NCBI GenBank assembly: GCA_021018995.1
Contig: CM037590.1
Span: 44,518,287-44,582,286, forward strand
Reading direction: 5' to 3'
DNA: 64,000 nt
DNA from: Chloranthus sessilifolius
Lineage: Eukaryota; Streptophyta; Magnoliopsida; Chloranthales; Chloranthaceae
The translations under genes and the position numbers were made by a program. Position 1 is the first letter of the stretch. The number at the start of each line of letters is the position of its first letter. Under the pieces are notes generated by a model. That model worked only from the letters and a program-made list of their open reading frames with translations, did no database searches and was not told where the DNA came from. This document shows, one piece after another, positions 54,047 through 57,347 of the stretch.

Positions 54047-56897
54047 CAATTCTAAACAGGCACCTAAATATATCAAAAATTATTTTTTTTCATTCAAAAG
54101 ATGTTGCAAAAAAATTGTATAATAATCCACCAAACATTGTGAATCTAAATGCACCCTATATATGCATAAGCTTGAATGCAATATAATACCATCCAATATA
54201 TGTACTTATTTTAGTTTAGATTATACCATAGCTCAATATAAGAACTTATAAATAAAAGCAAAACTCAAATGACTATCACCATGATAATGTTATGAAATAT
54301 CTCTCATACTTTTGAATCATTGTTTATATGATTAATAATTTTTTAATTTTTTTTTTATCGGTAAAGGCAATATATTAAAAGCCAGCAAGGTGCTGAGAAG
54401 AACAAGTACAAAAACACGATCAAAAGGAAAACAAAACAAAACATTACAAGGCAAATACAAGAGAAAACAACCACTAGGCACCGAGCGCTTGAATCCTATC
54501 CCGGATCCTAGGGGGCATTCTCTCCTAAAGCAGTAACAATTTTCCTATCGACCCAAAAGCACATAAAGTCCCTGATATCCTTGATCACCATCCCTACCGG
54601 CCGGCGTTTATTATCAAACGTTCGCCTATTCCTCTCAAGCCATATGTTCTAACCAACCGCAAAAAAAGCCACTTTCCAGTTGTCCGACTCGGCCCCTCAA
54701 TGTCGACCGACGACCAAGCCAGAAACTGCTAGTAGGAAGAGGACGGGACCACCCAGGGCATACCAAAGGAAGTAAGAATTGCACTCCAGACACTGTGTGC
54801 CATCTTGTAGTGTGCAGCGGTCTCTTCCTCTTGGAGGCACATGCCACAATGGTTGTCTATCTCCTTTCCTCGCCGGATAAGTTGATCAATCGTCAAAATT
54901 TTTCCTTTGAGCAGAGTCCAAGTGAAGAATTTAACTTTTGGAGGGATATTCGTTCTCCACAACTTCGCTCCTTGAAATTTGATTAAGGATCGGGTAGTGA
55001 GCATCCTATAATACAACTTGACGGTGAAATTACCATCTTTACCTGGGACCCAAACCCGCTGGCCTTGACGATGAGGGTATGGTTGCGTATCATAGATAAT
55101 GGACAACAGGTTAGAGAATGACATTATCTCCTCGTTTCTTCGAAGTCTCCGCCTGGTGACATCCCATGCTCTTCCCCTGCCTGAATCTGAAGTGAATTTG
55201 TTGATCAGCCCCTCCTTGCTTGTGGAAATATTGTAGATGTCCTGAAATGTCGATCTGAGCTTTCCTCTCTCCACCCAGGCATCCTCCCAAAATCGGATCC
55301 GAGAGCCACACCCCCAATTGAAGCGGATCCATCTAGCGTAGGAAGGCAAAGTTTGACAGATGCTTTTCCACCAAGCTGATGTGCCTCTATGGGCCGTGAT
55401 GTTAATGCCACAGTTTCCAGCCGATTGCCCATACTTTTCGGCTAGCAATGTTCGCCAAAGACTACAGCTTTCGCTCGCCGAACCAGCACGCCAGAATCAT
55501 TTCCCCAAGAGTGCCACATTTGTATGCCTCAGACTCCGAATACCAAGCCGTCGGGAGCTGGCAAGTCTCCCAGTTCACAAGATGATAGCGTTTGTCAAGA
55601 CCTGAGCCTTCCCAAAAGAAATTTATTTGGATTTGTTCTAGTCGGTAAATCACTCCCTTCGGACAGACAAGCATCGACAAAAAGAATATGGGCAAACTAA
55701 AGAGGACAGATTTGACCAGGAGAAGCCGACCTCCACTACTGAGGAGTTTGCCTTTCCACGATTAATAATCAAATTGCGGATCATTACATGTGTTACAGTT
55801 TGACTAATAATCTTTTATATGGTTGTAACATGCATTAAATTATCAAATGAATTAGCAATCAAAAGTGAACTTAAAGAAAATTGTGTGATCCGACCCCTAA
55901 CAAACTAGGTTTGCTTGACAGTGGTGAACAGCAAACAGCAAACCGCAAACCAAAATGTGATAAAGGTCAAAAAGAATTTATCCCTGAAGTCGTAGTAGGC
56001 GCAATATTCCAAAGTAGGAGTAGAAAGGTAGAAGAAACTTCCTAGTTGCAACAAAGAGCATAAAAGCTATGCTTAGAATTAAGGAAATCACATGAGAAGA
56101 CAACGCAAGAAACGTCTAATTTTACAAAATTGTAATAATAGTCTAAGAAGCTTCTGGTTTACGACTTATGGCTATTGAGAACTCTCATTATCCTTCAAAG
56201 AACACGATAACACCCTCCGTGTATATAGTAAAAAAGGAAATGCCTAATTTTACAGCAGATAACTTCATAAATGGAGTGAAAAAGCAAAAAACCAGTTTAT
56301 TATAACTTATAAATTCTCAATAAAACCATATGGTTACCTCGAACAGAGTACTCAAATGCTTCAGAATTGTACTGAAGTACTTCTCTATAAAGGCGAAGAG
56401 TTTCCGCCTCGGATACATTTGAAGTAGCAGGACTTACGTTGTCTGTAAGATTACTGAAATAACACCTTGAATTAGAGTAAATAAAAGAGTTAAGAAAATA
56501 GACATATATATATATATATATATGATAGCAACAAATTCACCTGCCAGAATTTGTGGCTATAACAAATCACATATATCCATAAATTATGTGTCTTACAAGT
56601 AATCCGCACTCTTATTAACAATTGAAATCAATTGTCTTAACTATTAATTGAAGTAGCTATGAAGAAAACTTACAGGTAAGAAACATCAGTGTCCCTGAGC
56701 AGATCTGCGATCTTCCCGGCCTGCGCAAGGATCTCCATCCGATCAATCGATCGAACGGTAGTAGTCCCATCGAACAGTCGTAGGTCATGTTCGAGAGCGC
56801 CGGAGAATACAGGAAGCGACGGCAAAGGCAAGCAGGGAGCGACCTCCGAATGCGTGGTGTTGGAGAGCCGACACGCCTTCTCGAAGGAGCTCGCCAT
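75..56897 (-). CDS. SCC2: Sister chromatid cohesion protein SCC2 (NIPBL/Nipped-B-like), 5' part, 17 exons, runs off the left edge
   Basis: SCC2 with SCC4 loads the cohesin ring onto chromatin in the nucleus. Exons (complement): 56674-56897, 56338-56453, 44015-44148, 43825-43924, 43469-43725, 7961-8068, 7753-7864, 7340-7436, 7036-7222, 6496-6927, 5890-6422, 5592-5802, 5463-5513, 5205-5363, 4952-5119, 310-609, 75-227. They join with consistent phase into 1114 codons without a stop. The N-terminal block containing [16 protein letters not shown] is typical of plant SCC2. Residues about 656-700 form a C4HC3 PHD finger, which is a plant feature of this family. HEAT-type helical repeats follow. Lysine-rich stretches near residues 170 and 370 may be nuclear localisation signals. 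Plant SCC2 proteins are about 1800 residues long, so roughly 700 residues, including the C-terminal Nipped-B region, lie outside the window. All junctions are GT-AG as read by eye; none was tested against a transcript. Confidence 0.95.
310..609 (-). CDS. SCC2: SCC2 exon 16
   Basis: Residues 964-1063, [17 protein letters not shown] to [16 protein letters not shown]. Acceptor AACAG, donor GTACCA, phase 0, exactly 100 codons. Confidence 0.95.
770..1487. mobile_element. hAT-type MITE, GGCCCG-word family, in SCC2 intron 15
   Basis: The left end (TATGGGTCGCAATGGG) and the inverted right end (TAAGGGTGGCAATGGG) are matching terminal inverted repeats. They are flanked by gtttagaa and atttacaa, a 6/8 decayed 8-bp duplication. 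The ends are filled with GGCCCG/GGGCCGG words, and no coding capacity is seen. A GATACGTATC-type element (about 1085-1290) is nested in the middle. Confidence 0.72.
1085..1290. mobile_element. GATACGTATC-word element, degenerate, nested in the 770-1487 MITE
   Basis: Several GATACGTATCGG-like words are packed into about 200 bp, ending in AGAATTTTGAACCATAATGG, which resembles the right ends of other members. No clean target duplication was recovered. Confidence 0.5.
1488..4951. other. Rest of SCC2 intron 15, mostly no recognisable feature
   Basis: AT-rich intron DNA. Traces of the GAGTCGACTC-word family occur at about 1625-1730 and 2565-2705; the second has a right end near the sequence gagtttttaaaccagg. 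No coding sequence, RNA gene or clear repeat is visible in 2710-4950. Confidence 0.5.
2565..2705. mobile_element. GAGTCGACTC-word MITE remnant
   Basis: About 140 bp dense in TCGAGT/GAGTCGACTC words. It ends with a TTTTTAAACCAGG-like terminus that resembles the right end of the intact member at 41935-42776. The left end is not resolved. Confidence 0.5.
4952..5119 (-). CDS. SCC2: SCC2 exon 15
   Basis: Residues 908-963, [20 protein letters not shown] to [12 protein letters not shown] repeat. Acceptor TTGTAG. The donor GTCTAT is poor, but it is the only in-frame choice that leads into exon 16. Confidence 0.92.
5205..5363 (-). CDS. SCC2: SCC2 exon 14
   Basis: Residues 855-907, [18 protein letters not shown] and [19 protein letters not shown] repeat. 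Acceptor TTCAG, donor GTACCT, phase 0 at both ends. Confidence 0.94.
5463..5513 (-). CDS. SCC2: SCC2 exon 13 (micro-exon)
   Basis: A 51-nt exon, residues 838-854, [17 protein letters not shown], the first helix pair of a HEAT repeat. Acceptor TCTCAG, donor GTAAGC, phase 0 at both ends. Confidence 0.93.
5592..5802 (-). CDS. SCC2: SCC2 exon 12
   Basis: Residues 767-837, [20 protein letters not shown] to [11 protein letters not shown]. Acceptor TGCAG, donor GTAATT, phase 0 at the end. Typical SCC2 sequence leading into the HEAT repeats. Confidence 0.93.
5890..6422 (-). CDS. SCC2: SCC2 exon 11 with PHD finger
   Basis: Residues 590-767, the largest exon in the window. It holds the PHD zinc finger at about 6084-6224: CAVC, VCHGC, FHTDC and WSCPFC give a complete C4HC3 ligand set. 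Animal and fungal Scc2 lack this finger. It is a plant addition presumed to read histone tails. The frame of exon 12 requires the donor at CGCTG/GTTTGT. Confidence 0.95.
6496..6927 (-). CDS. SCC2: SCC2 exon 10
   Basis: Residues 446-589, [20 protein letters not shown] to [10 protein letters not shown], an alpha-helical SCC2 region. Acceptor TGCAG, donor GTGAGA, phase 0 at both ends, 144 codons. Confidence 0.94.
7036..7222 (-). CDS. SCC2: SCC2 exon 9
   Basis: Residues 383-445, [20 protein letters not shown] to KAINLICG. I placed the acceptor at GTTAG before GATTTC because the nearer TTCAG would break the frame. Donor GTATTA, phase 0. Confidence 0.92.
7340..7436 (-). CDS. SCC2: SCC2 exon 8 (acidic then basic segment)
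   Basis: Residues 351-383. An acidic run (EEDDEAD) is followed by the basic [15 protein letters not shown], a probable second nuclear localisation signal. Acceptor AATTAG, donor GTGTGC. A run of six G bases near the 3' end makes this a place to check for an indel, but the phase works as read. Confidence 0.88.
7753..7864 (-). CDS. SCC2: SCC2 exon 7
   Basis: Residues 314-351, including [17 protein letters not shown] and [10 protein letters not shown], diagnostic for plant SCC2. Acceptor TATCAG, donor GTGAGA, one base left over. Confidence 0.94.
7961..8068 (-). CDS. SCC2: SCC2 exon 6
   Basis: Residues 278-313, from [15 protein letters not shown] to [10 protein letters not shown], a highly conserved SCC2 block. 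Acceptor TTCCAG, donor GTAGGT, both in phase 0. It directly follows GLSVDENEN of exon 5 in the family order, so no coding exon appears to be missing across the giant intron. Confidence 0.94.
8069..10721. other. Proximal part of giant SCC2 intron 5, little recognisable content
   Basis: AT-rich, without credible coding sequence. It holds a degenerate GATACGTATC-word patch at about 8545-8690 with a 15-bp repeat (ttggcctgtagagtc) at both 8600 and 8649, and a tRNA-like SINE head at about 9495-9565. The stretches 8700-9490 and 9570-10720 show nothing I recognise. Confidence 0.45.
9495..9565 (-). mobile_element. tRNA-derived SINE head
   Basis: On the minus strand an A-box-like TAGCTCATTGG (9548-9558) is followed about 33 bp later by a B-box GGTTCAATCC (9505-9514), then a short A-rich tail. 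This is the internal RNA polymerase III promoter layout of tRNA-derived SINEs. The acceptor-stem and anticodon pairing of a real tRNA is not there. Confidence 0.55.
10722..10910. mobile_element. Tourist/Harbinger-type MITE, 189 bp
   Basis: The terminal inverted repeats GGCTGCATTTGGG and CCCCAAACGCAGCC are flanked by a 3-bp TAA duplication (10719-10721 and 10911-10913), the PIF/Harbinger signature. The inside is rich in GAGC/GCTC words, and no coding sequence is present. Confidence 0.8.
10951..11335 (+). repeat. ~380-bp direct repeat, copy 1
   Basis: About 90% identical to 14941-15316 in the same orientation, starting at atcatc and ending at gatggacttgtgat. The pair could be old LTRs of an uncoding element, but I see no TG...CA ends, primer-binding site or polypurine tract, so it may equally be a duplicated repeat. 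Confidence 0.7.
11336..13382. repeat. AT-rich degenerate repeat tract between the direct repeats
   Basis: Made of recurring words such as ggttcaattt and tcaaattcaaat, with local tandem copies: a ~119-bp unit at 11636 and 11755, and a ~60-bp unit with ataggttaaccaaa at 12595 and 12648. No coding sequence. Probably the decayed inside of a non-coding element. Confidence 0.5.
13383..14534. mobile_element. Non-autonomous hAT element, GCCATGGC-word family
   Basis: The ends CAAGGTAGTTAAGGCG and (inverted) CATGGTAGTCAAGGTG match the autonomous relic at 31501-35761. The flanks attatgac and actatgac form a 7/8 target duplication. GCCATGG words crowd both ends. The interior shares the ttataacttataa-rich tract of the relic plus GA-rich microsatellite, with no transposase. 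Confidence 0.82.
14658..14938 (+). repeat. Two-copy tandem repeat, 192-bp period
   Basis: An ~89-bp segment (14658-14746) recurs at 14850-14938 with about 85% identity. It lies directly upstream of direct repeat copy 2. The equivalent upstream region of copy 1 is not conserved. Confidence 0.6.
14941..15316 (+). repeat. ~380-bp direct repeat, copy 2
   Basis: Partner of 10951-11335, differing by scattered substitutions and small indels. It ends 100 bp before the first traces of a Copia gag. Confidence 0.7.
15420..16374 (+). pseudogene. Copia retrotransposon A, decayed gag
   Basis: Frameshifted remnants of a UBN2-type Copia gag are readable in several frames, for example a block like [15 protein letters not shown] and a glycine/arginine-rich tail near 16330-16370. 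It is interrupted by a 206-bp hAT MITE at 16068-16273 and cut by the hAT relic that begins at 16375. Protease traces resume at about 19816. Stops and frameshifts rule out function. Confidence 0.55.
16068..16273. mobile_element. GATACGTATC-word hAT MITE, 206 bp, perfect 8-bp TSD
   Basis: Flanked by ttctctac on both sides (16060-16067 and 16274-16281). The ends CAAGATATCAAACTCGG and (inverted) CATGGTTTCAAAACTCG form the terminal repeat, with GATACTG/CGGCCGATAC words inside. The 8-bp duplication and CA...TG ends are hAT hallmarks. Confidence 0.85.
16377..16420. repeat. Perfect-arm terminal palindrome of hAT relic B
   Basis: Arms ATGTTGTCAAATCGCTTA and TAAGCGATTTGACAACAT enclose an 8-bp centre. 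The left terminus of the element is thus mirrored within its first 46 bases. Confidence 0.85.
16819..19277 (-). pseudogene. hAT transposase relic B (BED finger, DUF659, C-terminal dimerisation region)
   Basis: Read on the minus strand in order: a BED-type finger (19277-19050, Cx2C in [11 protein letters not shown], then HKHLTHG), a DUF659 block (18615-18421, [12 protein letters not shown]), the hAT core [20 protein letters not shown] (18216-18016), [16 protein letters not shown] and [15 protein letters not shown] (17934-17760), a C-terminal EQKKLNGLV block (17267-17022) and an acidic tail (17097-16819). Fragments lie in different frames with stops between them, so this is a dead gene. In life the enzyme would cut and paste its element by binding terminal repeats through the BED finger. 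Confidence 0.82.
19816..20515 (+). pseudogene. Copia retrotransposon A, protease to GAG-pre-integrase region
   Basis: Remnants in shifting frames: [14 protein letters not shown] (aspartic protease region), then after the SINE insertion traces like [16 protein letters not shown] and a WH...LGH-type zinc-binding region at about 20440-20515. Integrase core and reverse transcriptase are missing here. The fragment at 39700-41654 could be its displaced 3' half. Confidence 0.6.
20014..20212 (+). mobile_element. SINE, ~199 bp, with 14-bp target duplication and poly(A)
   Basis: The repeat cactaatttattat occurs at 20000-20013 and again at 20213-20226, directly after a 12-A tail. This is the signature of LINE-machinery retroposition. 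The body has a B-box-like GAGTTTAAATCCC and no coding sequence. It split Copia A in its protease-to-integrase spacer. Confidence 0.85.
20790..21399. mobile_element. hAT-type MITE, GGTTTGG/TTCGG-word family, with TA microsatellite
   Basis: The outer ends TAGGGGTGTATTCGG and (inverted) TAGGGCTGTGCATTTTT match the TAGGG...CCCTA hAT terminus. The flanks ctcatatt and ttcatatt are a 7/8 target duplication. Inside lie GGTTTGGTCGG words and a ~70-bp TA run (21173-21245). Confidence 0.82.
21173..21245. repeat. TA microsatellite
   Basis: About 36 uninterrupted TA units inside the MITE. Apparent Ile-Tyr proteins over it are artefacts. Confidence 0.97.
21273..21567 (+). repeat. 147-bp tandem duplication across a MITE end
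   Basis: A unit starting cttgggaa recurs at 21273 and 21420, with the next boundary at 21567. It contains the MITE's right terminus and the flanking Copia sequence ttcatattggtcg, so it arose after insertion. The copies differ at only a few bases. Confidence 0.9.
21956..24703. repeat. GC-rich tandemly repeated block
   Basis: Rich in GCACGTG/CATCGCG words. It has a ~122-bp unit with ctcttggcaccacgtc at about 23248 and 23371, a ~65-bp pair near 22310-22440, and a larger direct repeat of about 1.68 kb (tatatatggtcc at 22694 and tatatatggtct at 24374). An LTR-type primer-site complement (CTCTGATACCA) occurs at 22125. The open frames here are composition artefacts. Probably part of an LTR element of different origin. 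Confidence 0.55.
24008..24351. mobile_element. hAT-type MITE, GGCCCG-word family, 344 bp
   Basis: Ends TAGGTCATCAATGG and (inverted) TAGGGGTGTCAACGGG. Flanks atagctga and gtaactga form a 6/8 duplication. Full of CCCGGCCCG words. Nested in the GC-rich block. Confidence 0.72.
25601..26684. mobile_element. Non-autonomous hAT element, GCCATGGC-word family, 1.08 kb
   Basis: Ends CGTGGAAGTCAAGGC and (inverted) TAAGGTAGTTAAGTCGG. Flanks accattag/tccattag (7/8). GCCATGG and GGCGA words at both ends; the AT-rich right part (aattaatatttgct...) resembles 35420-35690 of the autonomous relic. No transposase. Confidence 0.8.
26760..27010 (+). repeat. Pyrimidine-rich tandem repeat inside the LTR element
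   Basis: Two to three ~105-bp units containing atggctgctaca-like and gtatcttttcttttattctt words, almost pure C/T on the plus strand. The Phe/Ser-rich frames over it are low-complexity artefacts. Confidence 0.65.
27290..27591 (-). repeat. 5' LTR of the minus-strand element
   Basis: 302 bp from tgatagaactaataat to tatctccaaca on the plus strand. It preserves the empty site aatataataaggaaa that is filled in the other LTR, proving the 3.1-kb insertion is secondary. Confidence 0.87.
27637..28448. mobile_element. GATACGTATC-word hAT element, 812 bp
   Basis: Both ends carry GATACGTATCGG words. The flanks actgggtg (27629-27636) and actgggag (28449-28456) are a 7/8 duplication. Removing the element restores a continuous Copia reading of the LTTG...GHEKRG type, supporting the boundaries. 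The interior is unrelated AT- and GA-rich DNA. Confidence 0.78.
31160..31492 (+). repeat. 211-bp tandem duplication of the Copia B RNase H end
   Basis: The segment beginning gaatcacaagag at 31160 recurs at 31371, each copy running to ttgacatctatgca. The second copy is cut by hAT relic A. Confidence 0.8.
31501..35761 (+). mobile_element. hAT transposon relic A, 4.26 kb, perfect 8-bp TSD (GCCATGGC-word family)
   Basis: Flanked by ctatgcac on both sides (31493-31500 and 35762-35769). Ends CATGGTAGTCAAGGCG and (inverted) CAAAGTAGTTAAGGCG. The first and last ~130 bp are crowded with GCCATGGCG and GGCGACG words. A plus-strand transposase relic fills 32470-35090. It inserted into the final codons of the Copia B polyprotein, so excising it restores DIYAPS plus stop. 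Confidence 0.92.
32470..35090 (+). pseudogene. hAT transposase relic A (BED finger, DUF659, hAT C-terminal dimerisation)
   Basis: The ATG at 32470 opens a serine-rich leader, then a BED-type finger ([21 protein letters not shown], about residues 34-54). DUF659 follows ([37 protein letters not shown] with the conserved DNAANY block) and the hAT core ([57 protein letters not shown]). The dimerisation region is at about 34424-34825 ([29 protein letters not shown]), apparently split by an intron, and the tail is acidic. Frame changes near 32840, 33295 and 33450 and stops near 33779, 34062 and 34112 make it non-functional. Confidence 0.9.
35770..36060 (+). repeat. Probable 3' LTR of Copia B
   Basis: After the restored stop codon comes a purine-rich AAGGGAGAA and then TGTCAAAATAGTTGGG, as in Copia polypurine tract to LTR junctions. 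The region has a leader-like AACCCTAACCCTAGC near its end. A matching 5' LTR was not found upstream of 20.5 kb. Confidence 0.5.
36239..36287. repeat. TA microsatellite in the LINE endonuclease region
   Basis: About 24 TA units within the coding relic. Confidence 0.95.
37596..37918. mobile_element. GATACGTATC-word hAT MITE, 323 bp, perfect 8-bp TSD
   Basis: catgtatg flanks both ends (37588-37595 and 37919-37926). Ends CATGGATCAAAATATCG and (inverted) CAAGGATCAAAATCTCG. GATACGTATCGG and CGTCCGATAC words line both arms. It interrupts the LINE reverse transcriptase. Confidence 0.9.
38073..38196. mobile_element. TTTCGGCCGAAA-word MITE, 124 bp
   Basis: Ends CAAGGATTAAAATTCATG and (inverted) CAAGGATCAAAATTTCAG, with GAAATTTCGGTC words between. 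The target flanks aatgtaag/atgttaag match at only 5/8. Interrupts the LINE. Confidence 0.7.
38369..38992. mobile_element. GCGATCGC-word hAT MITE, 624 bp, perfect 8-bp TSD
   Basis: ctatttag at 38361-38368 and 38993-39000. Ends AAATGTAGTTAAATGGCATA and (inverted) CAGTGTTGTCATATGCG. Both arms are made of GCATATGCGATCGCATA-like words, and the centre contains an A-run and gaccgt palindromes. The ends match hAT relic B (16375-19807), which may have supplied the transposase. Confidence 0.9.
39239..39427. mobile_element. TTTCGGCCGAAA-word MITE, ~190 bp
   Basis: Dense in TTTCGGCCGAAAT and CCAAAATTTTGG words. The right end AAATTTTGAACCTTGG is as in related members. It sits in the LINE between a block like VQMCMLRWM and GGTYEGQ. 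The left end and target duplication are unclear. Confidence 0.68.
39700..41482 (+). pseudogene. Copia reverse transcriptase/RNase H relic (fragment C)
   Basis: Frames with IALRKGKK (about 40005), [16 protein letters not shown] and [11 protein letters not shown] (40135-40225), an RT block reading DEEVYMDH and [17 protein letters not shown] (40450-40575), and RNase H/tail traces up to LTRYVPAEGE (about 41460). The integrase half is absent. It starts directly after the LINE and could be the 3' half of Copia A. Many stops and frameshifts. Confidence 0.75.
41483..41654 (+). repeat. Short 3' LTR after Copia fragment C
   Basis: Preceded by the polypurine tract GAGGGGGAG. Starts TGTATGTGTG and ends CTAACA (TG...CA), about 170 bp. 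No partner LTR was found in the window. Confidence 0.6.
42031..42127. repeat. Long near-perfect hairpin inside the 41935 MITE
   Basis: Two ~43-bp arms, starting attatatatgaatataaag and ending with its inverted copy, meet at a ~10-bp centre (ccctgt). They differ only by the length of an A/T run. Transcribed, it would fold into a single long stem. Confidence 0.88.
42130..42187. repeat. TA microsatellite
   Basis: About 29 TA units directly after the hairpin. Confidence 0.95.
42777..43468. other. Distal end of SCC2 intron 5, no feature seen
   Basis: AT-rich unique-looking DNA, with a local run of similar words (ctttcacatac, cttccacaaa) at 42800-42920. It runs up to the exon 5 donor. Confidence 0.4.
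43469..43725 (-). CDS. SCC2: SCC2 exon 5
   Basis: Residues 192-277, [17 protein letters not shown] through [16 protein letters not shown]. Acceptor TTTTTAG, donor GTAAGT, ends in phase 0. The next exon found that continues the family sequence is at 8068, so the following intron is 35.4 kb long. Confidence 0.93.
43825..43924 (-). CDS. SCC2: SCC2 exon 4 (lysine-rich segment)
   Basis: Residues 159-192, with the basic run KKPKVKKKG, a likely nuclear localisation signal. Acceptor TGTAG, donor GTTAAA (weak but in phase). The other two frames at the acceptor hit stops at once. Confidence 0.87.
44015..44148 (-). CDS. SCC2: SCC2 exon 3
   Basis: Residues 114-158, including [11 protein letters not shown] and [10 protein letters not shown]. 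The acceptor is TCTCAG. The frame of exon 4 needs the exon to end in phase 0. This gives the weak donor GTGGGG after LVN, or alternatively GTTAAT two codons earlier, so the 44015 boundary is uncertain by 6 bases. The link to exon 2 across 12 kb rests on phase and on family order. Confidence 0.85.
44149..44739. other. Proximal SCC2 intron 2, no feature seen
   Basis: AT-rich; no coding sequence or repeat recognised. Confidence 0.4.
44740..45760. repeat. Three-copy tandem array, ~330-bp period
   Basis: Units begin near 44749, 45087 and 45411, with shared words such as catctgcagatcttcatcaa, gggatgagttctag and agcttcacatcca. Copies differ by 15-25%, so the array is old. Short frames in the units are not conserved as protein. 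Confidence 0.8.
46503..48433 (-). pseudogene. L1-type LINE relic (RT and zf-RVT), minus strand
   Basis: On the minus strand the catalytic RT motif [11 protein letters not shown] is readable at about 48305-48338, and a zf-RVT block ([20 protein letters not shown]) at about 46990-47110. The 3' end carries the L1-type tail (cggtaaaag...) against a T-run at 46505. A ~116-bp tandem duplication (48233 and 48349) sits over the RT. Frameshifted and non-functional; the 5' boundary is uncertain. Confidence 0.8.
48434..49646. other. Intron 2 DNA with a degenerate GGCCCG-word patch
   Basis: 48434-49240 shows no recognisable element. About 49260-49540 holds scattered GGCCCGGC/AAGCCC words ending in tttgatcacttgacagctct, like a worn-out GGCCCG-family MITE without a clear target duplication. 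Confidence 0.4.
49647..50026 (-). repeat. TRIM LTR 1 (3' LTR on the minus strand)
   Basis: 380 bp, shares long blocks with the other two copies, including gcgataatgaaggataaaa and gatcttttcgagtagatcg. Confidence 0.88.
50293..50666 (-). repeat. TRIM LTR 2 (5' LTR on the minus strand)
   Basis: 374 bp, next to the primer-binding site. Complete TGTTACGATCC...GGATCGTAACA ends. Confidence 0.88.
50667..51035 (-). repeat. TRIM LTR 3, abutting LTR 2
   Basis: Follows LTR 2 with no internal domain between them and a damaged first ~8 bases. Likely a product of unequal recombination or of a second insertion at the LTR edge. Confidence 0.8.
51411..51489. repeat. TA microsatellite
   Basis: About 39 TA units in intron 2. 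Confidence 0.95.
51533..51815. mobile_element. GATACGTATC-word element, ~280 bp
   Basis: Left end CATGGTTTCAGAACTTGG, internal GATACATATC/GGTATCC words. The paralogous sequence at 54255-54275 (agaacttataaataaaagc) lacks the element, so the insertion is real although its target duplication has decayed. Confidence 0.7.
52110..53360 (+). pseudogene. LINE relic 3' part (same type as 36085-39690), split
   Basis: Frame-broken traces of the LINE C-terminus. An RT-like MVFINLIA block at about 52145 and a DVLCNQ...KHPLPYGTK region at 52290-52390 (cf. the ECW/VLCDRR region of intact copies) are followed by [10 protein letters not shown] and, at 53065-53290, [24 protein letters not shown] and PNRWDKE traces. 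About 52510-52935 is a different, GC-richer L1-like piece inserted between the halves. GATGATG tails occur at 53025 and 53490. Confidence 0.6.
53720..53975. mobile_element. GGCCCG-word MITE, degenerate
   Basis: Ends TAATGTTGTCAATGGG and (inverted) TAGAGTTGTCAACCG, filled with GGCCCAGGCCC-like words. Flanks match at only half of the eight positions. Confidence 0.6.
53970..54329. repeat. Paralogue of 51100-51530 plus 51816-51900
   Basis: Both copies run ...ctaaatgcacc(c/t)tatat..., ...atagctc(a/t)atataagaactta..., then ...actcaaa(c/t)gact. A TA run (54009-54043) occurs here as well. This is a ~3-kb-spaced segmental duplication within intron 2. Confidence 0.7.
54340..55759 (-). mobile_element. 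5'-truncated L1-type LINE, 1.42 kb, with target duplication
   Basis: gattaataat stands at 54330-54339 and 55760-55769. On the minus strand the insert ends in a poly(A) tail (T-run at 54340) next to the L1 tail cggtaaaggcaatat. It carries the end of an RT (55462-55695, QINFFWEGS) and a zf-RVT region (54729-55448: [31 protein letters not shown]). Frameshifted near 55450 and 54740. Confidence 0.9.
54635..55695 (-). pseudogene. L1 reverse-transcriptase C-terminus and zf-RVT relic
   Basis: One 239-codon frame (55448-54729) holds [24 protein letters not shown] sequence, [18 protein letters not shown] and the Cx2C...H zinc-binding zf-RVT motif, joined in other frames to an upstream RT end and a downstream WxRR tail. 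Only the last third of the original ORF2 is present. Confidence 0.85.
55770..56337. other. Distal SCC2 intron 2, no coding feature
   Basis: Resembles 53325-53510 (aattagcaatcaaaagtgaa against aattagtgatcaaaagtgaa), part of the same segmental duplication; otherwise unremarkable up to exon 2. Confidence 0.45.
56338..56453 (-). CDS. SCC2: SCC2 exon 2
   Basis: Residues 75-114, acceptor TTTCAG, donor GTAACC. It encodes [17 protein letters not shown], a conserved SCC2 block. One base is left over and is completed by exon 3, 12.2 kb away. Intron 1 is only 220 bp and carries a short TA microsatellite. Confidence 0.92.
56674..56897 (-). CDS. SCC2: SCC2 exon 1 (start codon)
   Basis: Residues 1-75. 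The ATG at 56897 sits in a good context (ATCC ATG GCG). It opens the conserved plant SCC2 N-terminus, including [16 protein letters not shown] and [13 protein letters not shown], the region that contacts SCC4 in other species. The donor is GTAAGT. The exon ends after two bases of a leucine codon, which the first base of exon 2 completes. Confidence 0.94.
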
Positions 56898-57110
56898 GGA
56901 TCAGATGGTGTGGAGATTTCCACGGTAACATCGGATGGTAATCATTGATTGAAAATTAGGGTTTAGTGAAAGAGAAGGGTTAGAGAGAGGGGGGGGAGAT
57001 GAGACGACAGAGGGATTTGGGGGAAAATGGCGGGGAATGGGTCTATTTCTGAGGGTCTGCCCGTTTGCCCAGACAGTATGTGATTTTATAGTGGATTAGA
57101 AGTTGAAAAA
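56898..57110 (-). promoter_or_regulatory. SCC2 promoter and 5' leader
   Basis: A TATA-like box (TATAAAAT on the minus strand) lies at 57083-57090, which would place the start site near 57055 and give a leader of about 160 nt. The leader is rich in C and T (Y-patch type) and carries a telo-box, AAACCCTAA, at 56956-56964. Telo-boxes are common just downstream of start sites of plant genes active in dividing cells. GGCGGGGAA at 57029-57037 is one mismatch from an E2F site, which would suit an S-phase gene. No upstream ATG in a good context was seen. Start site and factor binding are inferred. Confidence 0.55.
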
Positions 57111-57347
57111 GAGTCCAACCAACTTCAGTACCAAAATATCCCCTCGATTTTAATATAATTACAAAAATGATTAGCTCTTTGCTTTGGCTTCTCAGGGAAG
57201 TACACAATGTGGTGAACTGGTGAGGTGGAGTGTCTTGTGAAATGACTTAAATACCCTTATGCGGTATCAATGTAAGGAATAATAATTAATAAGTGCTGTC
57301 AAAAGTTTGACGCAGAGGATTGAAGGCCGCCAATTTTCATAAGAGTT

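Noticed and set aside
56657..56923. 88-codon frame overlapping SCC2 exon 1, possible upstream ORF
   Set aside because: Its first codon is GTG, not ATG, and the frame runs into intron 1. The conserved SCC2 frame starts at 56897.
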